64,000 bases of DNA, from positions 868,001-932,000 of the forward strand of contig JAKUHH010000216.1 of assembly GCA_022701365.1 (NCBI GenBank), written 5' to 3'. Position 1 is the first letter of the stretch, and the number at the start of each line of letters is the position of its first letter. A program made the position numbers and the translations under genes. The notes below the pieces were generated by a model, which saw only the letters and a program-made list of their open reading frames with translations, was not told the DNA's origin and made no database searches. This document shows positions 10,307 through 20,669 of this stretch, piece by piece. This DNA comes from Mycocentrospora acerina. Its lineage: Eukaryota; Ascomycota; Dothideomycetes; Pleosporales.

Positions 10307-12067
10307 TCAGTATGTATACCTGAAGCCCTCAAGGCCTTCAATTATAATCTCGCCCCGATCAGCTTTCTTATTCTCGCGCCAGTAGTGGTATGTCAGGAAC
10401 ACAGTGGATAGAATAAGGTAGAGTTGGGCACCAGTCACAGCCCACAGACCAGTCCTGTAGGTTGGGGCTTCATGTTCCATAAAGACGGTTGAAGCGTAGA
10501 TGCCACCGATAGCACCAAAGCCAACTTGAAGACCAGATGCAACCCTGTATCACCGCCAGTCAGCATATGAAACAAAAAAAACGAACGGGTGAAAATTTGT
10601 GACGTACATTCTCAGACTCTGACCACGGATATTGTTTGCCTGCCACGCCAACACGGTAGGAATATTTGCGTTTGCTCCAGCAAGTCCCATGAAGATACCA
10701 AAGTATCTCACTCCGTTTGATGACGCATATGCGACGATCATCAGGCCAACGATACCAATGAGACCTTGTAAAACGATGAACGGCGCGCGGAGCTTCCACT
10801 TGTCTGCAGCCCAGGAACAGAACATGATCCAAGGAACAGCAGCGACCGCTGGCGGTGCTGAGAGCAGGAAGACCATGCCAATCGAATACCCCATCCCAGA
10901 AAGAATGATAGGAATAAAGAATGCCAGAGCATACACAATGGTTGTGACGGCGAAGAATTTCATCGCAAATGCCCAAAGCTGCCACCGTTTACAGGCCTGG
11001 AGGAACTTGGTCACGGTGAGCTGGTCGTACTCGGAATCGTGGCGATCGCGCTCGAGTTTGCCTTGGATAGCTTGCACCTCCTCACGATTGAGGAAGGGCC
11101 TACGTGATTTGTGCACTTTATCTGGGAAGTCGACAATCAAGAGGCGGCCGAGAATAGCCAAAGCCATAGTCATCGCGCCGTTGATGATGAAGATCCTATT
11201 TGGAGATGAGATTTGACTATCTCAGTTTCAAGGGATATGCTTACCAGCGCCAGCCCAACCAGCCGTTCTTGCCAGAGAGCTGCATGCAGCCGTAGGCGAG
11301 AATATTACCGAACCCGTTGGCGAAGACATTGATACTGTAGAACGCAGCGAGACGCTTTTGAACTTCAAAGCGAGTATACCAACATGAGATGAGATAAACG
11401 CATCCAGGGAAAAATCCAGCTTCGAAGAGACCAAGTAGCAGACGGCATACTACAATATCCTGCTCTAAATCAGCATCATCGTTCAAAGCGTGCAAAGATC
11501 AAAGCATCAGAACATACCGTCCACTTCTTTGCGAAGCCAGCACCGAAAACCACGGCACCCCATGCCAGGCACAAGAAAGAGAGCCAGTTTGCGGCGCCTA
11601 CTTTTCGAAGGACGATGTTGCTAGGAATTTCAAATACAAAGTAGGTAATGAAAAAGACAAGGAGTGCAATAGAGTAGCGGTTTCCTACTCGGAAGCCCAG
11701 TTCCCTATCCATGCCTGCGATTCGAGCCGCTGAGATCTAAGCAATACTATTAGCAGCTGACCATACAGAGTTGTTGGGGAATTCTTTACGTTGATGCGAT
11801 CGATAGCACTAATTGCATAGCATGCACCGAGAATGGGGATGAGACGCCAGTCCGTCTTCATACTGTACGCTTCATCAGCCTGTGCTTCCATGGCGCCATT
11901 GTTTTGATTGATACTCACGTAGCTTTCTTGATGAGTTTCTTCTCCTCATCAGATAAAACTACTGTCCCATCTTCACGGTCTTTGGCCACGTCGATCGAGT
12001 TGACTTTCTCCACCTGTAGTGAATCATGCTCCTTGGGTGTGTTCTCGACATCACGTACTTGCGCCAT
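10307..12067 (-). CDS. MFS permease, allantoate/anion:cation symporter (DAL5) type
   Basis: Six exons on the minus strand: 12067-11919, 11862-11790, 11736-11518, 11459-11245, 11196-10608 and 10544-10307, all with GT-AG introns in frame. A charged cytosolic N-terminus leads into MKTDWRLIPILGACYAISAI and DRINISAARIAGMDRELG, the typical first helix and loop of DAL5-type carriers. Then come FVFEIPSNIVLRKVG, RLLLGLFEAGFFPGCVYLI, WIFIINGAMTMALAI and a second half ending in TYHYWRENKKADRG. Family members import allantoate, nicotinate, pantothenate and other organic anions. The substrate cannot be read from sequence. The start MAQVRDVENTPKEHD follows a plausible 5' flank. The exon 1-2 junction was chosen because only that acceptor restores frame. 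Confidence 0.83.
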
Positions 12068-13603
12068 GGTCGAAATTTTGTTTCTCCCAACAACGACGAG
12101 AGCCTTGGTATGAGTTGGAAATAAAGATAGGAAATAAGACGCAGGTGATAATGATTTAAGTCCGTTAGGTGACCTCCCGTTTGTTCACCAAAAAAAAAAG
12201 GTACACGTAGATGCACGTTTCAGCACACAACGCGTTGATGTGTTCACCAGGTCACTCACAAACACACATCACTTCCTTCCCTCCGACACTCTTATACAAA
12301 TCACCTGCCAAACAATCCCCTCACCCTTTTCTTTTCCACGCGGCGGAATACCCAGCGCCCAGCACAACAAGCTCTTGGCACCGATTGCTCAGCCGCCGGA
12401 TCATTGGCCACGGCACCATTCACTTGACCCTCCCCCGCATTCCGCCAACACTGCCTCAGAGAATGTCTTCCCTGGCCCCTGATCAATAGAATTCCGCATC
12501 GTGATATGGTGGTAGGGGTATGCCGCAGCTATTCTCACAAGACGGGACAGATACCGAGGATGTGAGCTACTGGCGTGCAATATGATAGGACATGTGCTTC
12601 CTGTGGGCGTTCGGCTGGGTGTGTGATGCTTGCTACAACCTGTATCAGGGGCTTGTCGACAGCAAGATATTGGCTACGCGACGGTTGGTGGGCATTCTGC
12701 AGACGCTCATGTACACTTTGTTTTGTTTGCTTTTCCGCGCGCGATTATGTGAGTGGCGATTTTGATGGCTAAGTTTGCTTAGCTCGGGCTACGGAAATTG
12801 TTCATTTGCTGCGATTCCGCGTCGTTGGGTTTTGGTGTCTTGGGGTTTGATGACCAAAAATGGCGAATACAAAGTGCGACGTCAGCATTATCGGAGCTGC
12901 GACCCAGGAAAGGTAAGTGTGCTTCACGAGAATATTTGGAACATCCCGAAAGATTCGCTGAGCCTCTGGCGTCGAGGCACTTTGTTGTCTTGGATTTCGT
13001 ACTTGGTCTGCAAGTCTGCCCAGAGTTTCTCTCAGCCTTTTGGCAAGCCGAGGAAGGGCCTTTGCATCCAGCTAGGCAATTGGTTGATTTTCTCAAGAGG
13101 AATTCCAAGCCACCCCAAATCCGATATTCACCACCAATGTGGCGTACTCAATCCCAGTCTTTCAGGAGATCGATACATGTCTCCCAAGAGGACATGAACC
13201 CCAGTTTCCTGCTTTTCCTCTATACCTAGGTAGCTGAACACCTATCAAATCGTCTAGCATTCGTGACAAAAAGTCTTGTAATTCCTCTTTCTTGCATGCA
13301 TGCTATCTCTCTCTACCTAGGTACATTGCTCCCGTAAGAACTCTTGGATTTCTGTTAGACTACACTGATTTCTCCCAGACGCCCGGGTTTCCCCATGTAT
13401 CAATGTGTTCCCCTCTACCTGGGCAGATCCCATGCCGAGGCATCCATCATCGTAGCTTGCGTGTGTCTTGCATTGTTCAAGGCGAGTCCGGTTCGTTTGC
13501 ATGTGCAGTGTGGACGCACACGTGGTTTCGCCTGATTCATACGTCGCCCGAAACACTGTTACGTATATCCATGCTACCCGCTTGAGGAACCATCATCTTG
13601 GCT

Positions 13604-13796
13604 GCTCCGACGAATGTCTGGAGGATACAATCTCAAAATCGATTCGCGTCCACCCCTCATATCTGGAGTCATATTGGGGCAAGACACTAGAGATTCTTGC
13701 TCCGACGACTTTCTGGAGTATACAATCTCAAAATCAGTTCACGCCCACCCACGATCATATCTAGAGTCGTATCGAGGCAAGACACTGGAGATTCCT
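13604..13796. repeat. Two-copy imperfect tandem repeat, unit about 95-98 bp
   Basis: Copy 1 is 13604-13698 and copy 2 is 13699-13796. Both begin GCTCCGACGA, share GGATACAATCTCAAAATC or its one-base variant, and end in GGCAAGACACT(A/G)GAGATTC. A third start, GCTCCT, follows at 13797 and fades. Differences are mostly transitions plus a small indel. Confidence 0.8.
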
Positions 13797-14591
13797 GCTC
13801 CTTGTACACAATGCCATCCGACCACAATATCTATTTTCTTCTACATTTCTTGGTTAAAAAACCAGTGAAAACTTGCGTCACCTAAAATATCAGCCCGATC
13901 TCAGTCTGATACAACAGGTCATTGTCATCTCAAGACCAGAGAAGACTGAAACGCAGATAATAAATGACTGATGGTATTAATTCCACAGTGAAGGAAACCG
14001 AAAAGTCTCGTGTGTACCTGACAGGTAGTTCCTCGCTGCATACATGTCATGACTACAAAGCGTTTTCGTTTCAAAGACTGCTTTTCGCCACCGTAATGTG
14101 AGAAGACTACCTGCAACAAGAATAACTGTAGGTCATGACACTTTCAATAGCGTTTGTCATCATGTAATCTTTTTTTTCCCTGATGAAGACAAAAACTTTT
14201 AAAATAAAAATCAACGTACTCTTTTTTTCCCCTTTCCTGGAAGCGTTTTCTGGAGCCCGAAAATACCAGTCTTAAGGTGTACAGGAGAGATTGAGTTGGG
14301 ATTCTTCTGCATTGGAGGGTTTATCTTCTCTTCTTCGTATCACACCATTGTAGTTGTTACAATCCATAACGAGTTCAAGAACACCAATACTGACTTCTCA
14401 AAAGGGCACACACACACCATTCACATCCACGTCCACATTCCCTGCTCAAACCCCCAGGCCAGGCAGAACCGTGGTGATGGGAGTTGCAACTTCCTAGACA
14501 ACAGATTTAAAATTGATTTTTTTTTGGGTAAAAGGGCAGATGGATAGATGGATAGTAACAACATGGCTTGAATTGCATCGTGGACTCTAAT

Positions 14592-14623
14592 TCTGACTCT
14601 GACTCTGACTCTGATTCTGACTC
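14592..14623. repeat. CTGACT hexanucleotide microsatellite
   Basis: About five consecutive CTGACT-type units with one CTGATT variant, in the 3' flank of the LRR gene. Confidence 0.85.
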
Positions 14624-14854
14624 AAAACTCCATCTTCAAAAGCAATCCGCAAACAGAAAAAGTCTTTGCCGTCGCCAATAAAAAAAAAGACGCGTCTGAT
14701 TATATGTAAAAAAAAAAAAGGTGGGAGTAAAAGAAAAAAATGAAGAAGTGATATACAAGAATCTATCTACTAAGAGAGAGAGAGAGAAAATGAGTTACAC
14801 AAGGGTGTCGCAACGAAAAACACTAATCTAAGCAAAAAAAAGCTTCTTCGTCTA

Positions 14855-14880
14855 CTTCTTCTTCTTCTTCTTCTTCTTCT
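14855..14880. repeat. CTT trinucleotide microsatellite
   Basis: Roughly nine uninterrupted CTT/TTC units shortly downstream of the LRR gene's stop codon. It may lie in that gene's 3' UTR. Confidence 0.85.
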
Positions 14881-14994
14881 AGACGCCCTTTTATGAAGAT
14901 GACCAAACACACCCTTTTTTTTTGCCATCAACTACACAACATGGGGGGGAAAAAACTCCACAAGTTCAACAATAACAACAACAACAACAAAAAA

Positions 14995-17900
14995 CTAAGA
15001 TCCCGACCCATCATCCGCGTCGAAGAATTCAGTCGAATGCGTAGAATCCCAACTCTCTCTCGGAATTTTGTCCCTCAACCAAGTCAACACGGCATCTGTT
15101 CCCTTTTGCAGAATCTGGTAGTTTGGAACGCGGAACTTATTACCCTCGACATTCAAATTGTTCAAGCTGCCTTGTAGCAGACCGATCCTCGGCTCCAGGC
15201 GCTCAATGTCGTTATTGCTCAGGTTTACCGTCTTCAGGCCTTGCAATGATTCTACAGTGATCTCTGAAAGCGCATTGTCAGACGCTACAAACAGGATGAG
15301 CTCGGGGAAATATGTGCGAAGTGGCGGTAATGAACCAGAGACGCGATTGTTGCTGATGTCGAGATTTTGCAAGCCAGGAGCGGCGAGGTGCCTCATCAGG
15401 GGTATCAGGGAAGTGAGTCTGTTGCCGGCAAGGCGGAGGTCGCGGAGCTTGGCGAGTTCGAGCGGTGCTGCGAGGGCATGCTCGATGTTGTTCTTTGATA
15501 GGTCGAGGACAGAAAGGTGGTTGAAGTGGAAAAGCGTGGGGGGGATGGATTCGAGTGCGTTTTGTTGGAGGAGCAGTTGTCGAACGTCGTTTGTTTCCGC
15601 AAAAGTCTTTAGAGTGACCTCATCTGCAAACTCTGATAACTGCTTGGCAGAGAGATCAAGAGTACCGGCAGGCGTTAGTTGCCAACCATTCCCAGAATCT
15701 GATGTCTGGTCGTCTGTAACCTCGAAGCCCTCGTCTTCGGACTGGGTAGCTTCAGTCTTGGCAGGTTGCAGTCGAGATAACAAGTCACGCTGAATGTCTT
15801 CAGTGTTCATGGTCAGAAATTTGCGCTCTCGAAGAGGATTGGCTGCAATTGTAAGAGTTTTCAGAGCTTTCATAAGCGCAATCTCTTCATCCAGCTTGGT
15901 GAGGTCGTTTCCAGTAAAGTCTGCAGCTCGAAGTTGTTGTAATGAGCAGAAACCTCCTGGAAAAGCAGAAAGTTTGTTGTCACCTAGTAGCAATGTGGTT
16001 AAATTTGTCCAAGAAGCCACTTCTGGGAACGAATTCAACCGGTTTGCCGTCATATCTAGATGCTTCAACCCAGGTAGGCTTAGGACGCCCGATTTTGATA
16101 GGGACGTTAGCATGTTATTCGACAGCTGGATGTGTTGCAAATCTCGAACTTCGACAATGCTAAAGAAAGATCCGCTAAACCGATTTTTGGCTGCGAAGAG
16201 CTCAACGAGCGATGTCGAGGTAAATAGGTCCATTGGTACGGTCTCGAATTGATTATCTGCGATGTTGAGGGTCCGTAGATGTGTGAGCTGACGAACCTCG
16301 GCTGGTAGACTGGTAAGCTTATTGTTTTGTAGCTCAAGTATCTCTAGTTGAGACAAGTTTCCAAGAATTGGTGGTAGGTCGCCCTGCAAGGCATTTTCGG
16401 CAAGCTTGAGTTCACGAAGTGTAGTGATCTGAGAAATAACGTCAAATGCGTCCATGGGAAGCTTGTTTCTTGACTGTTTAGGGGTTAGTACATGTTCATT
16501 TGCAAGCCGGAACTGCCTGCCTATAAAGTAAATACTTACGAGATTCAGCTTTGAAAGCTGCGTTAGTTTCCTCATGCCTATTGGCAGCTCTCGCAGGAGG
16601 TTTCCATGGAAATCCAGGCTCTGTACACTCCCAAATTGAGGTCCCGCCTCGTCCGAGTCAATCATATCCTCAAAATCAACATCTGGGAACATGGAATCTG
16701 GCAGGAATTCTAGCTCGTTGTCGGCAGCGATGATGGTAGCTAGGTCCACGATTTCGCCCCAAGCCACAGAGGTGTCGTTGGGGTCGTATATGTACATGGA
16801 AAGTACCTCGTCAGGTATCTCCTTCAAGCCCATGACGGCCATGTTCAGACGGCCATCCATGCGAGCGCCATCAATGCGCTTCTTCATCAATGACTTGCCG
16901 CCTTTTGCATGTTGGTTGAACGGATCGTCTAGACCAAAGTCAAAGCCGGCAACCTCATCAGGGTCAGGCACAATCGCATCTCTAGGGGGTGTGATGGTTC
17001 TGACAGGTTCAACCTTTGCTTTTCGAGCAGCCTCTCGGGCTTTGGCAATTTGCTCGCGTAGTGCATTGGAGGAGCTCGCGGCTTTTGAAGGCGATTCGGA
17101 TGGCTTTGCAACATCTGGCTTTCGAGCTGCTTTTGCTTTTGCTATTTGTTCGCGGAGGGCAGAGGATGAGCTGGATGCCGTTCGACTTGTAGGAGGGGGG
17201 TTTCGACTGGGAGATGGGGCGACAGGACTGGCTATGGAAGCGCCAGGAGGTGATGTAGCGAGGCCAAAGGAGCCAGTTATCGAGGGGCTGGACTTTGGTG
17301 TGAGTGCAATCATGCTCTTGCGACTAGACAAGGGACGTGGTTTTGGTGTGTTTTGGAGATTCTGGGCTGGGGAGAGCGGCAGTTTCTTGGCAGGCGGAAC
17401 CAGACGGGAGACTGAAGCTGTTCGGCTTGGGGTCATGGCGGACGTGGGCACAGCGGCACTGACACTCCGTTTCCCAGGGACCGTCATGGCGAGCCTCCCT
17501 GGAAGAGCGCCAAATTTGCGGGGGGTCACTGGCAGTGCGTGGGATGGGCCATCGCTTGACGTGGGCCGGCTGTTGTTTGACGACATGGCTGAGGCTGGCC
17601 GCAATGGAGGTGGCATGCTGCCGTCTGCCGCGAAGAAACTGGACCTGCGGCTCCCCTTTTTGCCAGCGGGAGACGCGGGCAGATGCGAAAGGCTCTCGAT
17701 GGTCCTGTCTGAGAGCGACGGGCGTAGCTGCCCCTGAGGGTCGTCGTCGGCCCTCTCGAGCTCTGGCTCATTGTCGCTCTCGCGGAACCCAGCCCTGGAC
17801 CCAGCTCTCGAGGAGGCACGCGAAGCTGAGCGGAAGTCGCCCAGGCTGCCCAATGCATCGTCTTCGCTTGCCACGCTCGGTCTGGATGGTGGCTGTGGAG

Positions 17901-18366
17901 AGACTCTCGTCTGGCGGGACGGCGGGCGGGCAAAGGGTTTCTTGAAGACGGGCGCCTCGTTGGCGGGGGCACGTGGTGGGCCAGCGCTGGGGATGCCGCT
18001 TGCTCGTCGCGTCGAGGGCGGGACGAAGGAGGCGCGCCTGGTGGTGGTGGCGGCGGCGGCGGTGGATGGGCCGCTGGTGGGAGCGAGGGACAGCCTCGAC
18101 GTCTTCTTCTGCAGAGTCAGGGACCGGTGTGGTGCTGGGACGGGTGCAGGCGCAGGAGCTGGTCTCGGCGCGGGCGCGGGTGCGGGTGCTTGGGTCGCAA
18201 AGCCCGGGCGTGACAGCGACGACACCGAGGCCTTCTTGCGCAGCTGGTCGGTCGAGGCTGGCGTGCGTAGCTGCGAATGGCTGGCCGAGGCGCGCAGCAC
18301 GGGCAGGCGAGACGAGGGCGGCGGGCGGGGGATGCCCGACACGCGGGGCGTGGCAGGGTGGTCCAT
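14995..18366 (-). CDS. LRRC40-like leucine-rich-repeat protein
   Basis: The ORF is open over 1123 codons, but 16474-16539 is almost certainly a 66-nt intron. It has a GTAAGT donor, a CTAAC branch-like motif and a CAG acceptor, contains no stop, and removing it turns the odd stretch into a regular repeat (LSKLNL|SRNKLP). The processed protein is about 1101 residues. The N-terminal half is disordered, basic and Ser/Pro-rich, with a duplicated ALREQIAKAK/R block before the LRRs. The C-terminal half has many LRR units such as LEILELQNNKLTSLPAEVRQ. The ending QKGTDAVLTWLRDKIP matches the C-terminus of LRRC40 proteins as I recall it. LRRC40 function is not well defined, and a scaffold role is likely. 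It diverges from the coiled-coil gene at 19158. Confidence 0.8.
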   Translation of the reverse strand: MDHPATPRVSGIPRPPPSSRLPVLRASASHSQLRTPASTDQLRKKASVSSLSRPGFATQAPAPAPAPRPAPAPAPVPAPHRSLTLQKKTSRLSLAPTSGPSTAAAATTTRRASFVPPSTRRASGIPSAGPPRAPANEAPVFKKPFARPPSRQTRVSPQPPSRPSVASEDDALGSLGDFRSASRASSRAGSRAGFRESDNEPELERADDDPQGQLRPSLSDRTIESLSHLPASPAGKKGSRRSSFFAADGSMPPPLRPASAMSSNNSRPTSSDGPSHALPVTPRKFGALPGRLAMTVPGKRSVSAAVPTSAMTPSRTASVSRLVPPAKKLPLSPAQNLQNTPKPRPLSSRKSMIALTPKSSPSITGSFGLATSPPGASIASPVAPSPSRNPPPTSRTASSSSSALREQIAKAKAARKPDVAKPSESPSKAASSSNALREQIAKAREAARKAKVEPVRTITPPRDAIVPDPDEVAGFDFGLDDPFNQHAKGGKSLMKKRIDGARMDGRLNMAVMGLKEIPDEVLSMYIYDPNDTSVAWGEIVDLATIIAADNELEFLPDSMFPDVDFEDMIDSDEAGPQFGSVQSLDFHGNLLRELPIGMRKLTQLSKLNLVSIYFIGRQFRLANEHVLTPKQSRNKLPMDAFDVISQITTLRELKLAENALQGDLPPILGNLSQLEILELQNNKLTSLPAEVRQLTHLRTLNIADNQFETVPMDLFTSTSLVELFAAKNRFSGSFFSIVEVRDLQHIQLSNNMLTSLSKSGVLSLPGLKHLDMTANRLNSFPEVASWTNLTTLLLGDNKLSAFPGGFCSLQQLRAADFTGNDLTKLDEEIALMKALKTLTIAANPLRERKFLTMNTEDIQRDLLSRLQPAKTEATQSEDEGFEVTDDQTSDSGNGWQLTPAGTLDLSAKQLSEFADEVTLKTFAETNDVRQLLLQQNALESIPPTLFHFNHLSVLDLSKNNIEHALAAPLELAKLRDLRLAGNRLTSLIPLMRHLAAPGLQNLDISNNRVSGSLPPLRTYFPELILFVASDNALSEITVESLQGLKTVNLSNNDIERLEPRIGLLQGSLNNLNVEGNKFRVPNYQILQKGTDAVLTWLRDKIPRESWDSTHSTEFFDADDGSGS

Positions 18367-19157
18367 GGGGGGTGGATGGGTTGGTCTTCAGTGGCCGGGG
18401 GTGAATGGGTTGGTGTTTGGTGTTTAGTGTTTAGTGTTTGGTCTCCAGTCTCCAGCCTTCAGCCTTCAATGGCCATGGGCATGAGTGGCTTGGTCTGCAG
18501 TGGCCAGGACGCTCAGTCTCCAGTGGCCAGGGCAACAGATAGCTTGGGCTGCAGTCCTCGGTGGCCAGGAGAGCGTGGCAGCAGGTTCATGCCCGGCCGC
18601 GACGGAAGCGGAGAATAAGGACGGCAGCGCTGGGTCGCGTCCGGGCTCGCAGCTCGTGCCCGTTGCCCGTTGCCCGTTGCAACTGGCTGCTCGCGCTGGC
18701 CGCCCCCGACTGGGCCTAGCTCTCCCGCCGGAGCTCAGGCGGCGTTGGACAGGCACAACATCCTCTCCACGCACCCGCACCCGCATCGCCCTCCCCACCC
18801 ACCGCCGACAGCAAGAGCCCCGTCTCACCACCGCGCCCCTTCGCCTCCGTCGTGCCTGCATCCCGGTCGCCTCGCCCCCGCGACTGCTCCCGTCTGCACG
18901 CGCCTCCACGCGCCCTCGTGCAAACGCCGTCGTGCTCTGCCCGGCCGTCTGCTGCTGCTGTTGCCGTTGCCGCTGTTGCATGTTGACACGGCGCCGCCTC
19001 TTGTTGCACGCCCCCACCTGCCCCTTGCTGCTCCCTGCTTGCAGCTCACGCGCACACACCCCCCACAGCCAAAACAAAGCACTCGTCTGCCTCGCGCCTG
19101 CCCCGCCGCATTCCTCGCCTCGTCGCCCACTGCTTGGGCACCTGCGCCAACAACACC
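18367..19157. other. GC-rich divergent promoter region
   Basis: About 790 bp between the divergent starts of the LRR and coiled-coil genes. It is GC-rich, with reiterated TGTTTAGTG units near 18411-18441 and repeated CTCCAGT/CAGTGGCCAGG motifs around 18440-18570. Open frames on both strands (18466-19272) reflect composition and lack protein features. The pyrimidine-rich stretch before 19158 fits a 5' UTR. Confidence 0.5.
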
Positions 19158-20669
19158 ATGGCGTCCCAGGCTCCTTTGTTGCCCACCACCGAGGCCGTGC
19201 AGCCTGAAACCCCCAGATTCCACTCTGCACCCCTCTCCGACTCTGCCGCGCCCGCCAGCCACCCAAAAGCATCGCCCGACCGCGTCAGGTTCACCTCTCC
19301 TGCGCCGCGAGCCACCTCCTCAATGACGCCCCCACCCTCATCCCAGATACCAACCGTCCGCAGTTCAGTGCGCACGCCAACCCCTCCGACCCCGCAGCTC
19401 ACCTCACCGCCCCCGACGTTCAGGCTTCCAAATCAGCCGTCGATCATCGCTGAAGCAGCAGCCGCCCTCTATCCGCAGGATCAAGTCAACAATGCCTCAA
19501 CAGAGGAGCTGCGATCCATGGTGAACAATCTCTCCAACGTTCTGCGCGACGTGCGACTGTCTGCTGCGCATTACAAATTGCAGTACAACATGGCTGCCAT
19601 GGAGAGCGAGGAGTCTGCTAGCCGCATGGCAGTCGAGCTTGCCATGGCTCAGCGGGAAATCGACGTCTTGCAACAAGCCGAGGAAAAACGGAGAAACGCC
19701 ATGATCCTGTCTGAGCAACAGGTGTACCAGGACACGGCAAACGCAGCCAACGCTGTCATCTTGTCCAACATGAATCGCCACAATCAGCTATTGCAGGATG
19801 ACAACGAACAGCTTCGAGACCTCCTGGAGCAGCAGAAACGTCTGACTGAACACAGAGAAGGCGAGATTGCTAGCCTGCTCGACGAGAACGACAGACTAAA
19901 AACTCGCATTCGAAAGAACAGGGACCACATCGCGCCTTTTCTTGAGCAGGTGAACGAGCATGGCTCACCACGATCTGTTTTTGGCACCCCGCATCAAGCC
20001 ACCCCAAGAACCCGGGCCCATCGAGCGCCTCCGCCATTCTTGAACGAGGATAGCAGAGGCCAACACAACTTCGAAGCGCTTCTTCTCGCCGACCAGATGC
20101 TCAGCCAGGAAACAGTCGCAACTTCTTTGACTCCTAGAAAAATGCATGCCCCGCGAACACGTTTCAGTCACCAGCGAGGGGCGCAATCTCTGTCTTCGCT
20201 CCCTCCAACCCCAAACAGACGGGCTTATGCGGTGCCTCGCACGCCTCCCAGCTATGTGCCGGCTGCTATTCCCCAGTCAGCACCACCAGCACACTACCAA
20301 CAGAAGCCTGCGCGTGGTCGACGCCAAAGCAGCAACTCTACCATCACAGCGTCCAGTGTGGATGAAGAAGAAGCTCCTACTGACAAAGATGACGGAGAGG
20401 TCCCCGAATCGCAGGCAAGCCAAATGGCCACGGATCTGCTACGAAGAGCACCCTTCGCCAAGCAAATGTCAGCACCTCCATCGCAATCAACAAATCTTGT
20501 CCAGAGCAAAATCTTTGGACAGGTCAAGAAAGGCCATGGCTTGACGCGCTCAGCCGAGCTCGAGAAGCGGAGGTTACCATCGTCTGTCGAGCACTACAGC
20601 AGTCCGGCAAAGAGGGGACGCGTTGATCAAGGAGTAGGTCTCGGTATTGGCGGGCTGTTGCGAGAGTAA
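19158..20669 (+). CDS. Coiled-coil protein of unknown function
   Basis: Single exon. I chose the ATG at 19158 (CACCATGG context, MASQAPLLPTTEAVQPETP) over an in-frame ATG at 19134, which adds only MGTCANNT. The product is about 503 residues. The first 100 are Pro/Ser/Thr-rich and disordered. A coiled coil spans about residues 120-265 (ELAMAQREIDVLQQAEEKRR and LRDLLEQQKRLTEHREGEIA). The C-terminal half is again disordered and basic, with many SP/TP sites (TPRTRAHRAPPP, LTPRKMHAPRTR). Such architecture suggests a cytoskeletal, spindle-pole or kinase-regulated scaffold protein, but I do not recognise an ortholog and assign no function. Confidence 0.72.
   Translation: MASQAPLLPTTEAVQPETPRFHSAPLSDSAAPASHPKASPDRVRFTSPAPRATSSMTPPPSSQIPTVRSSVRTPTPPTPQLTSPPPTFRLPNQPSIIAEAAAALYPQDQVNNASTEELRSMVNNLSNVLRDVRLSAAHYKLQYNMAAMESEESASRMAVELAMAQREIDVLQQAEEKRRNAMILSEQQVYQDTANAANAVILSNMNRHNQLLQDDNEQLRDLLEQQKRLTEHREGEIASLLDENDRLKTRIRKNRDHIAPFLEQVNEHGSPRSVFGTPHQATPRTRAHRAPPPFLNEDSRGQHNFEALLLADQMLSQETVATSLTPRKMHAPRTRFSHQRGAQSLSSLPPTPNRRAYAVPRTPPSYVPAAIPQSAPPAHYQQKPARGRRQSSNSTITASSVDEEEAPTDKDDGEVPESQASQMATDLLRRAPFAKQMSAPPSQSTNLVQSKIFGQVKKGHGLTRSAELEKRRLPSSVEHYSSPAKRGRVDQGVGLGIGGLLRE

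Larger units (their letters stand above)
12068..14994. other. 2.9-kb gene-poor region with short repeats
   Basis: It lies between the permease promoter and the 3' end of the LRR gene. ORFs occur on both strands around 12780-13230, but they overlap each other, lack domains and look like chance. The region contains a two-copy tandem repeat (13604-13796), many purine/pyrimidine tracts, and microsatellites near 14592-14623 (CTGACT units) and 14855-14880 (CTT units). I see no RNA gene. Confidence 0.45.

Noticed and set aside
12775..13229. Three overlapping frames of 109-143 codons on both strands
   Set aside because: Mutually overlapping on opposite strands with no recognisable protein features. 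Best explained by chance.
18466..19272. Long open frames on both strands in the GC-rich LRR/coiled-coil intergenic region
   Set aside because: They arise from GC-rich, Arg/Gly/Pro-biased translation, overlap each other on opposite strands and show no domain, start context or splice sites.
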